This document shows positions 42,133-53,063 of a stretch of DNA of 64,000 nt, in pieces; positions within the stretch are counted from its first letter, which is position 1, and each line of letters begins with the position of its first letter. This DNA is from Hymenobacter sp. APR13 (GTDB lineage: Bacteria; Bacteroidota; Bacteroidia; Cytophagales; Hymenobacteraceae), in the NCBI RefSeq assembly GCF_000737515.1, contig NZ_CP006587.1, positions 2,289,001-2,353,000 of the forward strand, given 5' to 3'. A program made the translations under genes and the position numbers. The notes under the pieces were generated by a model, which was given only the letters and a program-made list of their open reading frames with translations, searched no databases and was not told where the DNA came from.

Positions 42133-42933
42133 GTGCGACACGTACTTACTCTGGCCGCTACCCTGCTGGCTGCCGCCGCTCCGGCGGCGGTGTGGGCGCA
42201 GAAGGCGCCTGCCGCTGCCCCCAACGACGACCCTTCGTACCGCAAGGAGTTTGTCTACGGCATCAACTTCAATACCAAAGGCGGCCTGATTGGCGGCGTT
42301 TCGGTGCGCTCCAGCCATGTGCTCAACGAGAAATGGTCGCGCTACTGGAGCATTGAGGGTGTGGAAGTGAAACACCCCAAGGAGCGCCGCTTGGCCAGCT
42401 ACAACGGCGGGTCCTTCGTACGCGACAAAGCCAACTTCTTGTACGTGTTGCGGCCTACCATCGGTATGCAGCGCGTGATTTTCCGCAAGGCGCCGGAAGC
42501 GGGGGTGCAGGTGAATGCGCTGTTTGGCGCCGGTCCGTCCATCGGACTGCAGATGCCTTACTACATCTACTACGACTACACCCCGCGCGACACCAACGGC
42601 AACCCCACCGGTCCCGACGACATTCGGGCCGAAGCCTACGACCCGCGCCAGCACGGCAACCTCAACCTGGTGCTCGACCGGGCCCCGCTCTTTTCGGGCA
42701 TCAACGAGCTGAAGCCGCTGCTGGGAGCCCACGTTCGGGCCGCGCTCAGCTTCGAGTACGGCCGCTACCGCGACGCCGTGGCGGGCATCGAAACCGGTTT
42801 TCTGCTGGAAGCTTACGGCAAGCGCCCTATCATTCTGAGCACGCTGCCTTCGGCCGACATCGACGACTCCAGTATCAATAACCGCTTCTATCCGTCGGTG
42901 TACCTCACCATCTATCTGGGCTCGCGCAGCTGA
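42133..42933 (+). CDS. Secreted outer-membrane-like protein, GTG start
   Basis: 266 residues if translated from the GTG at 42133, which gives VRHVLTLAATLLAAAAPAAVWAQ, a clean signal peptide. An ATG at 42040 would add 31 residues before it, and the TACTTTCG promoter-like word at 42060-42067 lies downstream of that ATG, so the GTG is preferred. The mature protein has barrel-like strands (FVYGINFNTKGGLIGGVSVRSSHVL, YWSIEGVEVKHPKE, HVRAALSFEYGRYRDAVAGIETGFLLEAYG) and ends YLTIYLGSRS. Family unknown. Confidence 0.68.
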   Translation: MRHVLTLAATLLAAAAPAAVWAQKAPAAAPNDDPSYRKEFVYGINFNTKGGLIGGVSVRSSHVLNEKWSRYWSIEGVEVKHPKERRLASYNGGSFVRDKANFLYVLRPTIGMQRVIFRKAPEAGVQVNALFGAGPSIGLQMPYYIYYDYTPRDTNGNPTGPDDIRAEAYDPRQHGNLNLVLDRAPLFSGINELKPLLGAHVRAALSFEYGRYRDAVAGIETGFLLEAYGKRPIILSTLPSADIDDSSINNRFYPSVYLTIYLGSRS

Positions 42934-42961
42934 CGGGGGCCGCCTGCAGCAGGCAGTTACT

Positions 42962-43015
42962 GGAGGTGAGACTTGGGTTTGCGTGGCGTGCCACCCGAAC
43001 AAAAGTCTCACCTCC
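42962..43015 (+). terminator. 13-bp hairpin before lipA
   Basis: GGAGGTGAGACTT (42962-42974) pairs with 43003-43015, with a partly pairing GTGGC/GCCAC interior. It is positioned 28 nt after the upstream stop. Confidence 0.6.
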
Positions 43016-43062
43016 GGCTTTTACCAGAAGCGGATTCTGTATTTCCCCAAGATCAAACCTAG

Positions 43063-43070
43063 TACCTTTA
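43063..43070 (+). promoter_or_regulatory. -7-like element of lipA (TACCTTTA)
   Basis: One mismatch (A for the final G) from TAnnTTTG, ending 4 nt before the lipA ATG, as at rlmN and the ABC permease gene. Confidence 0.45.
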
Positions 43071-43074
43071 CAGC

Positions 43075-43983
43075 ATGGAAGATTTGCTGCTGACCTTACC
43101 GATCATTCAGCCCGAAGCCGCTGCTCCGGCCAAGCCACGCAAGCCCGACTGGTTGCGGGTGAAGCTCCCGGTGGGCCCCGAATATGCTGCCGTGCGCCGT
43201 CTCGTGGACGAGCACAAGCTGCACACCATCTGCGAAAGCGGCAACTGCCCCAACATGGGTGAGTGCTGGGGTGCCGGCACGGCCACCTTCATGATCCTGG
43301 GCAACATCTGCACCCGCTCGTGCTCGTTCTGCGCCGTGGCCACCGGCCGCCCCAGCGAGTACGACACCGACGAGCCGCGCCGCGTGGCCGAAGCCATTCA
43401 GCTGATGGGCGTGAAGCACGCTGTGCTGACCTCCGTCAACCGCGACGAGCTCAAGGACCGCGGGGCCAGCATCTGGTACGAAACCGTGGTGCAAACCAAG
43501 CGCCTCTCGCCCGAAACCACCATCGAAACCCTGATTCCGGACGTGAAGGCTAACTGGGACGCGCTGGATACCATGATTGCCGGCGGCCAGGAAGTGGTGT
43601 CGCACAACATGGAAACCGTGGGCAGCCTCTACCGGCTGGTGCGCCCGCAGGCTAAGTACGAACGCAGCCTGGAGCAGATCCGGCGCACCTACGAAGCCGG
43701 CAAGCGCACCAAGTCGGGCATCATGCTGGGCCTGGGCGAAACCCGCGACGAGATGTACAAAGCCATGGACGACCTCGCCGCCAACGGCCTGCACATCCTC
43801 ACGCTGGGTCAGTACCTGCAGCCCACCAAGCGCCACCTCGAAGTAGCCGAGTTCATCCACCCCGACGTGTTTGCGCACTACCGCGAAGAAGGCCTGGCCC
43901 GCGGCCTGAAGTACGTGGAAAGCGGCCCGCTGGTGCGTAGCTCCTACCACGCCGAGCGCCACGTAAACGTGCCCATCAACTAA
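43075..43983 (+). CDS. lipA: Lipoyl synthase
   Basis: Radical-SAM enzyme that inserts two sulfurs into protein-bound octanoyl groups. Auxiliary cluster Cys C53, C58, C64 ([12 protein letters not shown]) and radical-SAM Cys C79, C83, C86 (CTRSCSFC) are intact, and the C-terminal RSSYHAE motif supplies the Ser ligand. Length 302 is normal. No lipB is adjacent. The product serves the glycine cleavage H protein and the E2 subunits of the 2-oxoacid dehydrogenases whose E1 genes are in this window. A perfect terminator follows. Confidence 0.96.
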   Translation: MEDLLLTLPIIQPEAAAPAKPRKPDWLRVKLPVGPEYAAVRRLVDEHKLHTICESGNCPNMGECWGAGTATFMILGNICTRSCSFCAVATGRPSEYDTDEPRRVAEAIQLMGVKHAVLTSVNRDELKDRGASIWYETVVQTKRLSPETTIETLIPDVKANWDALDTMIAGGQEVVSHNMETVGSLYRLVRPQAKYERSLEQIRRTYEAGKRTKSGIMLGLGETRDEMYKAMDDLAANGLHILTLGQYLQPTKRHLEVAEFIHPDVFAHYREEGLARGLKYVESGPLVRSSYHAERHVNVPIN

Positions 43984-44020
43984 TCAAGTAGAGTCTGCGC
44001 GTTACGGATCGACGATATAA

Positions 44021-44056
44021 AAAAAAAGCCCTTCCTGATCAGGAAGGGCTTTTTTT
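44021..44056. terminator. Perfect bidirectional terminator after lipA
   Basis: 36-nt perfect palindrome: A7 and T7 flank an 11-bp stem core built from GCCCTTCCTGA. Lies between convergent lipA and the DUF4136 gene and is a textbook bidirectional terminator. Confidence 0.9.
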
Positions 44057-44080
44057 CTATTTAATAAGGATGAGCAGCGC

Positions 44081-44701
44081 TTAGCGACTGGCGTTGGGGC
44101 CTTCGGGGCCCTGCGGCGGGTAGGTGCCCAGTATGCTGTTGACAATGCGGTACACTTCGGGCTCCGAAATAGTCTGCTTGTCTACCTGGGCCTGGCCCTG
44201 ACCGCGCCACGCCAGCTCCTTGCGGCGCACATCCACAAAGTCGATGATGACGGTGCCGGCTTTGTAGTTGGTGATGTAGCCGTTGCCCCGGCCGTAAAGG
44301 CCGCCGCCGTAGTAGCCATAGCCATACGGGTAGCCATAGGGGCCCAAGCCGCTGTAATTGGCCTGCTGCTTGTCCTCTACCTTAGCCGAATACGCAATGT
44401 ACAGGTCGGGCGAGGTTTCGGCGTAGGTCAGGCCTTTGGCGGTCATTTCGCGCTCCACGGCCGTACGAATGCGCTTATCCAGAAACGACTGGTAGCCCTG
44501 AGCCGGGCCGCCTTCGGTGTCTTTGGTCTGCGTGGGGTACCACGACCAAGTTTTGTAAGCCCGGAAGTTGACGGAGTGGTCGTAGTCGGACGTGACGCCC
44601 ACCCGCGACGAGGTAGCGCAGCCCGAAACGCCCAGCACCAGCGCCGAGCCCAGGGCCAGCATAGCCACCGGACGGCGGAAAAAACGAGTGATATGAGACA
44701 T
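44081..44701 (-). CDS. DUF4136 lipoprotein
   Basis: 206 residues from ATG 44701. Lipoprotein signal with lipobox GVSGC. The DUF4136 body starts at TSDYDHSVNFRAYKTWSWYP and includes LDKRIRTAVEREMTAKGLTYAETSPDLYIAYSAKVEDKQQ, a Gly/Tyr-rich loop (YGYPYGYGYYGGGLYGRG), and GTVIIDFVDVRRKELAWRGQGQAQV. Lipid-anchored periplasmic protein of unknown function, widespread in Bacteroidota. Upstream frame to 44764 is rejected. Confidence 0.85.
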   Translation of the reverse strand: MSHITRFFRRPVAMLALGSALVLGVSGCATSSRVGVTSDYDHSVNFRAYKTWSWYPTQTKDTEGGPAQGYQSFLDKRIRTAVEREMTAKGLTYAETSPDLYIAYSAKVEDKQQANYSGLGPYGYPYGYGYYGGGLYGRGNGYITNYKAGTVIIDFVDVRRKELAWRGQGQAQVDKQTISEPEVYRIVNSILGTYPPQGPEGPNASR

Positions 44702-44913
44702 GGAGAAAAACAAAAAGGATGGGGAGAGAAGCGGGGCCAAAACCGGGCAATTTATAGCCTGCACAGAGTTTTGCCGTTCTGAGTTTTTAACGTCCTACGC
44801 CCATTCATCGTTCCCGGTTTTGCCTGCGTTACCTGTCTGGAGTAAAATTATTCAAGGAAAATTCTCTTTTACTTCTGAATGTATATATCTTACCCCAATC
44901 CTATTATTCCGCC

Positions 44914-45207
44914 ATGAACAAAACCGCCTTATTTCTGCTCTCTCTACTAGGCCTGGCTGCCTGCACCGCCGCCAAGGAAGACACCGGCAGCTCCCGTACC
45001 GCCAGCGCCTCCCAAGCTAATACCATCGTGGAATGCATCCTCTACGACGGCATGACCAAGCAGTCGGCCCAGCTCACCAGTCTCGGCGCCGATACGCAGG
45101 TGCAAATCACGGACACGGTAGACGTCTACTTTGTAAAGGCCCGCGTCATGAAAGACGGCCAGGTGCTTAACGGCTACATGTACCGCAGCTGCTTCGGCAA
45201 ACAGTAG
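44914..45207 (+). CDS. Small lipoprotein
   Basis: 97 residues with lipobox LLGLAAC (Cys 17), a short Ser/Thr linker, then a small beta domain (TIVECILYDGMTKQSAQLTSLGADTQVQITDTVDVYFVKARV) resembling an SH3-like fold, with one further Cys pair possibility (VEC and RSC). It is divergent from the DUF4136 gene across 212 nt that includes TATCTTAC. The stop codon TAG begins the heptad repeat element D. No family recognised. Confidence 0.66.
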   Translation: MNKTALFLLSLLGLAACTAAKEDTGSSRTASASQANTIVECILYDGMTKQSAQLTSLGADTQVQITDTVDVYFVKARVMKDGQVLNGYMYRSCFGKQ

Positions 45208-45362
45208 GTTTTTAGGGCCTAGGGCTTAGGGACTGGAGCCGGGGAACGAAGAAAACCGAAAGAAAAGAGGCCCCGCCGTAACCCGGCGGGGCCTCTTTCA
45301 TACATCCTAAGCCCTAAGCCCTAAGCCCTAAGCCCTAAGCCCTAAGCCCTAAGCCCTAAGCC

Positions 45363-45366
<4 letters not shown>
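45205..45366. repeat. Heptad-armed inverted repeat, element D
   Basis: Left units TTAGGGC, CTAGGGC, TTAGGGA, CTGGAGC (45212-45239). The right arm is eight exact copies of GCCCTAA (45311-45366), preceded by one variant. A terminator hairpin sits in the middle. The last two bases of the array belong to the stop codon region of gcvP, whose TAG lies in the final unit. Confidence 0.9.
45264..45298. terminator. Bidirectional terminator inside element D
   Basis: 15-bp perfect stem (45264-45278 and 45284-45298), loop TAACC, A and T ends; shared by the convergent small lipoprotein gene and gcvP. Confidence 0.85.
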
Positions 45367-48287
<2,921 letters not shown>

Positions 48288-48336
48288 AAAGGAGAATATG
48301 AGGGTGGCAACGGAAAGAGGGCGGTAGGCCCCCTGA

Positions 48337-48344
48337 CAAAGGTA
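48337..48344 (-). promoter_or_regulatory. -7 element of gcvP (TACCTTTG on minus strand)
   Basis: Exact TAnnTTTG match 49 nt before the gcvP ATG; sits in the 304-nt gap between gcvP and the divergent oxidoreductase gene, which also holds an R2 repeat. Confidence 0.55.
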
Positions 48345-48411
48345 GCGCGAAAAGGCTTCACCCTTAAACCGATAAACGGGCAAATGTTTGGGCATTTCAA
48401 CCGGTAACCTA

Positions 48412-48515
48412 TCTGTCATCCTGAGCGGAGCGAAGGACCTTCTCACACCGGAACGTCTTAGATCCAAGAGAATCCCGAGCGTGAGCAGGTCCTTCGCTCC
48501 GCTCAGGATGACAGA
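48412..48515. repeat. Paired palindromic element, family R2, copy 3
   Basis: 29-nt perfect inverted arms (48412-48440 and 48487-48515) around a 46-nt centre. Each arm has TCATCCT, then the loop GAGCGGAGCGA, then AGGACCT, so TCCT pairs with AGGA. This third stem sequence shares the loop with copy 1 but not the stem bases. It lies between divergent gcvP and the oxidoreductase gene. Confidence 0.9.
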
Positions 48516-48591
48516 CGCGTGATGTGCCCGGGAGCGACAGGTCAACAATTTTCCGCAGATTTAGCCCCCGAACTTCCCATTCCCACCCCGT

Positions 48592-49803
48592 ATGCGTCCT
48601 ATCACCATTGGCCTGATCCGCGAAGGCAAAACCCCGCCCGACAAACGCGTGCCGCTCACGCCCAAAAAATGCACCGAGGCCGAAGCCCGCTTTCCCGGCC
48701 TGCAGATTGTAGCCCAGGAAAGCCCCATCCGCTGCTTCACCGACGACGAGTACCGCGCCGCCGGCATCGAAGTGCGCCCCGACGTTTCGGACTGCGACAT
48801 TCTGATGGGCGTGAAGGAGGTACCCGTAGGGCAGCTCATCCCCAACAAGACCTACCTGTTCTTCTCGCACACCGTGAAAAAGCAGCCCGCCAACCGCGAG
48901 CTGCTGCGGCAGGTGCTGGCCAAGAACATCACCCTGATTGACTACGAGCTGCTCACCAACGAAAATGGGGAGCGAATTGTGGCTTTCGGGCGCTGGGCCG
49001 GCATTGTGGGGGCCTACAACGGCCTGCTCACCTACGGCCGCAAGCACGGCCTCTACGAGCTGAAGCCGGCCTACGAGTGCCTCGACATGGAAGACATGCA
49101 GGAGGAGTTCTTCAAGGTGAAGAAGCTGCCGCCCATCAAGATGGCCATAACGGGCTCGGGCCGGGTGGCGCAGGGCGCGGTGGAGGTGCTGAACCTGATG
49201 GGCATCCGGCGCGTGAGTGTGTACGACTACCTCTACCTCGATTTCAACGAGCCGGTGTACACCCAGCTGCGCAGCTCCGATTACAACCGCCGCCGCGACG
49301 GCCGTGTCTGGGATACGCCCGATTTTCACCGCAACCCGCAGGAGTACGAAAGCACGTTCCGCAACTTTTTGCCCGTGACCAATCTGCTCATCGCCTGCGC
49401 CTACTGGCACCCGTCCGCCCCGCGCCTGTTCGAGGAAGCCGACACCTGCCGCGCCCACTTCCGCATTGATACCATTGCCGACGTGACCTGCGACGTGGAC
49501 GGCTCCATTCCCGTTACCAAGCGCAGCAGCACCATCCAGGAGCCCGCCTTCGACTACAACTGCCAGACCGGGGAGTTGGAGCCGGCCTACTCGCGGCCCG
49601 GCAACCTCACCATCATGGCCGTGGACAACCTGCCCTGCGAGCTGCCCCGCAACGCCTCCCGCGATTTTGGCCGCCAGCTCCTCGACAACGTGCTGCCCCA
49701 CCTCGTCCACGAAGGTACCGACGCCGTTATCGAGCGCGCCACCATTGCCCGCCACGGCCAGCTCACCGAGCGGTACCAGTACCTGCAGGACTACGTAGAG
49801 TAG
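48592..49803 (+). CDS. NAD(P)-dependent oxidoreductase, LYS1/alanine-dehydrogenase-like
   Basis: 403 residues with an alanine-dehydrogenase/transhydrogenase N-domain (TIGLIREGKTPPDKRVPLTPKKC, DILMGVKEVPVGQL) and C-domain Rossmann motif (MAITGSGRVAQGAVEVLNLMGI). Homologues in Bacteroidota are labelled NAD(P)-dependent oxidoreductase and resemble yeast saccharopine dehydrogenase LYS1 (lysine-forming). The exact substrate is uncertain; a role in lysine breakdown is an inference. Divergent from gcvP. Its TAG stop codon starts the heptad arm of element E. Confidence 0.82.
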   Translation: MRPITIGLIREGKTPPDKRVPLTPKKCTEAEARFPGLQIVAQESPIRCFTDDEYRAAGIEVRPDVSDCDILMGVKEVPVGQLIPNKTYLFFSHTVKKQPANRELLRQVLAKNITLIDYELLTNENGERIVAFGRWAGIVGAYNGLLTYGRKHGLYELKPAYECLDMEDMQEEFFKVKKLPPIKMAITGSGRVAQGAVEVLNLMGIRRVSVYDYLYLDFNEPVYTQLRSSDYNRRRDGRVWDTPDFHRNPQEYESTFRNFLPVTNLLIACAYWHPSAPRLFEEADTCRAHFRIDTIADVTCDVDGSIPVTKRSSTIQEPAFDYNCQTGELEPAYSRPGNLTIMAVDNLPCELPRNASRDFGRQLLDNVLPHLVHEGTDAVIERATIARHGQLTERYQYLQDYVE

Positions 49804-50010
49804 GGATTTAGTTGTTAGTTGGGCGTCTTTGAAGCCAATAGATTCCTTATATGCGGGGGCCTGCTAATAGAACTGCTAGTGCTGACCATGCGAAAAGCCC
49901 CGCCGGGGCGACCCTACCATTCTAGAGGGTCGCCCCGGCGGGGCTTTTCATCTTGTCGGTTGTAGGCTGCCTTGCAACTGACAACTAGCAACCAACAACT
50001 AACTAAATCC
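49801..50010. repeat. Heptad-armed inverted repeat, element E
   Basis: Left arm begins at the TAG stop (49801) and carries the heptads TTAGTTG, TTAGTTG. The right arm (49974-50010) carries inverted variants (CAACTGA, CAACTAG, CAACCAA, CAACTAA) and contains the TAG stop of the convergent DUF1206 gene at 50003-50005. The middle of the element has a long terminator hairpin. Confidence 0.82.
49892..49949. terminator. 24-bp perfect terminator inside element E
   Basis: Arms 49892-49915 and 49926-49949 are perfectly complementary around a 10-nt loop, with A4/T4 outer bases. Terminator for both converging genes. Confidence 0.9.
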
Positions 50011-50833
50011 GCCGCAGCACGGGGTATTTGGCTTGTACCAGCATGTAGAGGCCGTAGGCCATCAAACCCAGCGCCACAATACCGAGCACCACCGGGCCCA
50101 TGGTGGCCAAGAAGTCGAAGGCTTCGTCGGTGCTGCCCACGGCGGCGGCGCGCGACTGGCGGCCGGCCTGCACGAAGAAGTAGCCGATAATGGCCATCAC
50201 CACGCCCCGGGCCGTGTAGCCCAGCTGGCCCAGGCGGTACACCGTGTTCTGCTGGCCGCCGGGGATGTCGGAGCTGTTCACGTCCTTGTGGAACTTGCCC
50301 GAGTAGGCTTTATAGATCTGGTAGATGCCGCCGCCGATGATGGCGACGCCGACCAGGATGATGATCCAGTCGCCGCCGGGCCAGCCCAGCACGCGGGCGG
50401 TGAGGGTTTGCTGGGTGTTGCCGCCGGCGCTGGCCGAGCTGTTCATGGCCAGCTTGGCCGCGTACCAGGCCAAGCTGGCGTACAGCAGTCCGCTGGCCGC
50501 AAACCCGATGCGCCGGCCAATTCCCTTGGCGTCGCCGCCCTTGCTTTCGGTATCAACGATGGCCTGGGTGAAGCGCCACACAATGTAGCCTAGCAACCCG
50601 AAGGCAGTTAGGCCTAGTAGCACCGGGCCGCCGGGCAGGTTCTGCAGCGTCAGCACCGCTTGCTTCTTGTCGGCTGTCTGGCCGCCCTGCTGGCCGGTGG
50701 CGGCCAATAGCGCCAGTATGCCCATAAGCAGGTACACAGTGCCTTTAGCCGCGAAGCCAAAGCGGGCCAGTGCCCGGATGCCGGAGGAAGGAGAAGTGGG
50801 CACTGCGGCAGTGAGGTTGTCGGAAAGGTTCAT
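50003..50833 (-). CDS. DUF1206 integral membrane protein
   Basis: 276 residues with six transmembrane helices arranged as three similar pairs, each opening with an R.G..A(K/R)G..Y-type turn: RALARFGFAAKGTVYLLMGILALLA, GIGRRIGFAASGLLYASLAWYAAKLA, VYRLGQLGYTARGVVMAIIGYFFVQA. The second helices carry GLLGYIVWRFTQAI and GLMAYGLYMLVQA. This triplication is the DUF1206 pattern; function unknown. The stop codon overlaps the inner end of repeat element E. Confidence 0.88.
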   Translation of the reverse strand: MNLSDNLTAAVPTSPSSGIRALARFGFAAKGTVYLLMGILALLAATGQQGGQTADKKQAVLTLQNLPGGPVLLGLTAFGLLGYIVWRFTQAIVDTESKGGDAKGIGRRIGFAASGLLYASLAWYAAKLAMNSSASAGGNTQQTLTARVLGWPGGDWIIILVGVAIIGGGIYQIYKAYSGKFHKDVNSSDIPGGQQNTVYRLGQLGYTARGVVMAIIGYFFVQAGRQSRAAAVGSTDEAFDFLATMGPVVLGIVALGLMAYGLYMLVQAKYPVLRRI

Positions 50834-50905
50834 GCATTGCGATGGTTAGGGGGCACTCGCCCTGTACGCGAAAATGCAGGTGTCGTTCGGTCGGGCTCCG
50901 GCTAG

Positions 50906-51496
50906 CTAACGCAGAGTGGGCCGGTAGGGGGGAGGCAGATGATGGCCCAGTGCCCCCAAAGGCCGCCAGGGCTGCGCCCCCTGTTGTAGCAGCCGCTTGT
51001 TAATCGGAATGTTCAGGGTGTAAACGGTTTTGCCCTGCATGGCTGGCTGCGTAAGGAGTCGGTCGATTTTGCCGCCGGGCTGCAGGTACGGGATAAAGAA
51101 GTCGTCGGCGAGGTCGGCAATAAGCAGGTTGCGGATTTCGGCAGTCTCCTCGGTTATCTGGCGCACGTTGGTTTCAAACGGCGAAACGAACAAGAGGCGG
51201 TTTGCTTGAATCTCAGGGCCGTATTCCATGCGCACATTCTGCTGGATGCCCCGGCCCAACGCATAAATGATAGGCTGCTGCGGCCCCTGCAACAGATACC
51301 GGAATACCGACTGTTCCAGCCGGGAATGGAAGCCTGAGAGCACGCAGTTCTGTTCGTAGCGCTGCTCCAGCGCCCAGACATAGGTGAGGTACTCTATGGA
51401 CGCAGGATAGTCCCGCGAACAGAAAAAAGCTGTTTTGTCCTGTTTCAGCAAGGCTGTGTTGCCCAGAGTGCGCAGTTCTTCAGCAGCTATACGCAT
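50906..51496 (-). CDS. Stand-alone DprA/SLOG-like Rossmannoid protein
   Basis: 196 residues with the pattern of the DprA-type SLOG nucleotide-binding fold: an opening strand KTAFFCSRDYPASIEYLTYVWALEQ, then NCVLSGFHSRLEQSVFRYLLQGPQQPIIYALGRGI, where GFHS and ALGRG match the SGxARGID and PGxG loop positions of DprA. ANRLLFVSPFETNVRQITEETAEIRNLLIADLADDFFIPYLQPGGKIDRLL completes the fold. It lacks the SAM/winged-helix domains of DprA. Homologues in Cytophagales are just labelled DNA-binding protein. Role unknown; may bind nucleotides. Confidence 0.7.
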   Translation of the reverse strand: MRIAAEELRTLGNTALLKQDKTAFFCSRDYPASIEYLTYVWALEQRYEQNCVLSGFHSRLEQSVFRYLLQGPQQPIIYALGRGIQQNVRMEYGPEIQANRLLFVSPFETNVRQITEETAEIRNLLIADLADDFFIPYLQPGGKIDRLLTQPAMQGKTVYTLNIPINKRLLQQGAQPWRPLGALGHHLPPPYRPTLR

Positions 51497-51597
51497 AGCA
51501 TAAGGGTGGGGCTTGCATGACTAAATATAGAAATATTATTACTAAATAAATAATATTTATGAGAATTCACTGTTGTGCTTAATGGTCTGCTAACAAA

Positions 51598-51625
51598 ACG
51601 CCCCAGGTCTTGCGGCCCGGGGCGT
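51598..51625 (-). terminator. Terminator of the CsbD gene
   Basis: ACGCCCC (51598-51604) pairs with 51619-51625 with further inner GG/CC pairing; A4 upstream on the plus strand gives a T run on the minus transcript. It lies 26 nt after the CsbD stop. Confidence 0.7.
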
Positions 51626-51650
51626 GTCGTTTTTGGGTATGTGGCTGGTA

Positions 51651-51869
51651 CTAAAACGTACGCTGGAACCAGTGCTTGATGTCGTCGATGGTCTCACCGG
51701 TTTTATGCTGCAGACGGCCGAACCATTCGTCCTGCTTGCCTTCTTCGTAGTCCAGATCGTCGTCGGTGAGGCTGCCCCATTTCTGCTTGGCCTGGCCTTT
51801 GATTTCGTTCCAGTTGCCGCGTGCGCGCAGTTCGGTGCTGTCGTCGATGCCGTTGTTATTAGCGTCCAT
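51651..51869 (-). CDS. CsbD family stress protein
   Basis: 72 residues with the CsbD signature NWNEIKGQAKQKWGSLTDDDLDYEEGKQDEWFGRLQHKTGETIDDIKHWFQ. CsbD proteins are small, abundant, hydrophilic general-stress proteins of unknown mechanism. The N-terminus MDANNNGIDDSTELRARG is longer than usual by about 15 residues. Upstream spacing 130 nt contains no other gene. Confidence 0.85.
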   Translation of the reverse strand: MDANNNGIDDSTELRARGNWNEIKGQAKQKWGSLTDDDLDYEEGKQDEWFGRLQHKTGETIDDIKHWFQRTF

Positions 51870-51999
51870 GTTCGTAGAGGTTAGAGTGGGAAAGATAGAC
51901 AGCTATACGCGGGCAGGCAGGCAGGGTTGATAATGCCACAATTTTACTCGCCGGCGGTCAGCCCGGTAGCTGGTAGCTGCCGGCAAAGTGCTCGGGTGC

Positions 52000-52785
52000 C
52001 TATCGGTGTCGGGCGTTGAAGCCCATCAGCAGGCTAATGCGGGCCCCACCATTGCCGGGCACGACGGCCAGGTTCACCGGGAAATTGACGCCGTCGTACC
52101 GGAACGAGGTGCCCACCGCCAGCGCCACGCTGGCACTTACCGGCGTCAGGTTGGGGCCGAGGCCGAACTCCAGGCCCTTCGGCCCCCGAATGCCGAACAG
52201 CGCGTTCAGGCTCGGAATGAACTTGCCCTGCTCCAGCCCGCCCAGCAGCGGCACAAACTCAAACAGGCCGGCGGTGCCATTCGCCAGCCGGAAAATGCGG
52301 GTTTCAAACTGCCACCCGAACTGCGTGAGAAATGGGTTGAGGCCCGGCACCGACTCGCGCGCCTTGTTCACCACGCCACCCGTCAGCACGGTAGCCCCAA
52401 TGCGGGGGCCACCCAGATACACCACGCCGCCGGCCGGCTCCTCGTCGCCGGGTACCACAGGACCGGGCGGCGTAGGCGGCTTGGCCGGAACCGTACCGGC
52501 GGGCACAAAACCCGATATGGGCAGGGGCGCGCTGGTAGTGGGTGCCGCCGGCCCAAACTCGTCCTGGGTGCCGTTGGCGTAGCGGATCAGGCGTACCTCG
52601 GCTTTGCGCACGATATAGAGCGGGCCGTCGGGGTTGTCGGTGCGCCGGAACCGGACGTCGGTGGGCGTGACCTCCACCACTTTCACCTGGATTTCTTCGG
52701 TGTTGTGCTTAACGAGCAAGTCCTGGGCGTGCGCGACGGTGGCGGCCAGCAGCAGGCCAGTGGAAACGAGTAGCAGACGAAGCAT
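52000..52785 (-). CDS. Secreted protein, unknown, barrel-like C-terminus
   Basis: 261 residues. Signal peptide MLRLLLVSTGLLLAATVAHAQ, then a short beta domain (DLLVKHNTEEIQVKVVEVTPTDVRFRRTDNPDGPLYIVRKAEVRLIRYANG) that resembles the small N-terminal domain of Bacteroidota secreted proteins with a DGPLYxVxKxEV pattern, a Pro-rich linker (PPTPPGPVVPGDEEP), and a C-terminal region of alternating strands. Cellular role unknown; probable outer-membrane association. Confidence 0.65.
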   Translation of the reverse strand: MLRLLLVSTGLLLAATVAHAQDLLVKHNTEEIQVKVVEVTPTDVRFRRTDNPDGPLYIVRKAEVRLIRYANGTQDEFGPAAPTTSAPLPISGFVPAGTVPAKPPTPPGPVVPGDEEPAGGVVYLGGPRIGATVLTGGVVNKARESVPGLNPFLTQFGWQFETRIFRLANGTAGLFEFVPLLGGLEQGKFIPSLNALFGIRGPKGLEFGLGPNLTPVSASVALAVGTSFRYDGVNFPVNLAVVPGNGGARISLLMGFNARHR

Positions 52786-53063
52786 AGCAGCAGCAGTAAA
52801 AGAGTGTGGGGTGAAGATGCCGCTCCCATCGGCCCCGACGGCTACCAGCTTTTGGTTTTATCAGACGTTGATCTTCTGTTGGTTATCTATTTAAGCATCT
52901 GTATTTCAATTGCTTGACACTCTGCTGGCAGGATTTTTCAATCTCGCTTTCAGAGTTGGTTTTCGGGCAGAAAGGCGCTTTCTTTAGGTGGTTGATTTTA
53001 GGGTTGATCCGGGCCGGAAGGGCCGGACAGCCGCCCGCTATTCTGCTTCGCCTGTATTCCGTC

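Noticed and set aside
48288..48411. Glycine riboswitch upstream of gcvP
   Set aside because: I could not see the paired aptamer core or an expression platform; the stretch holds a promoter element and an R2 repeat.
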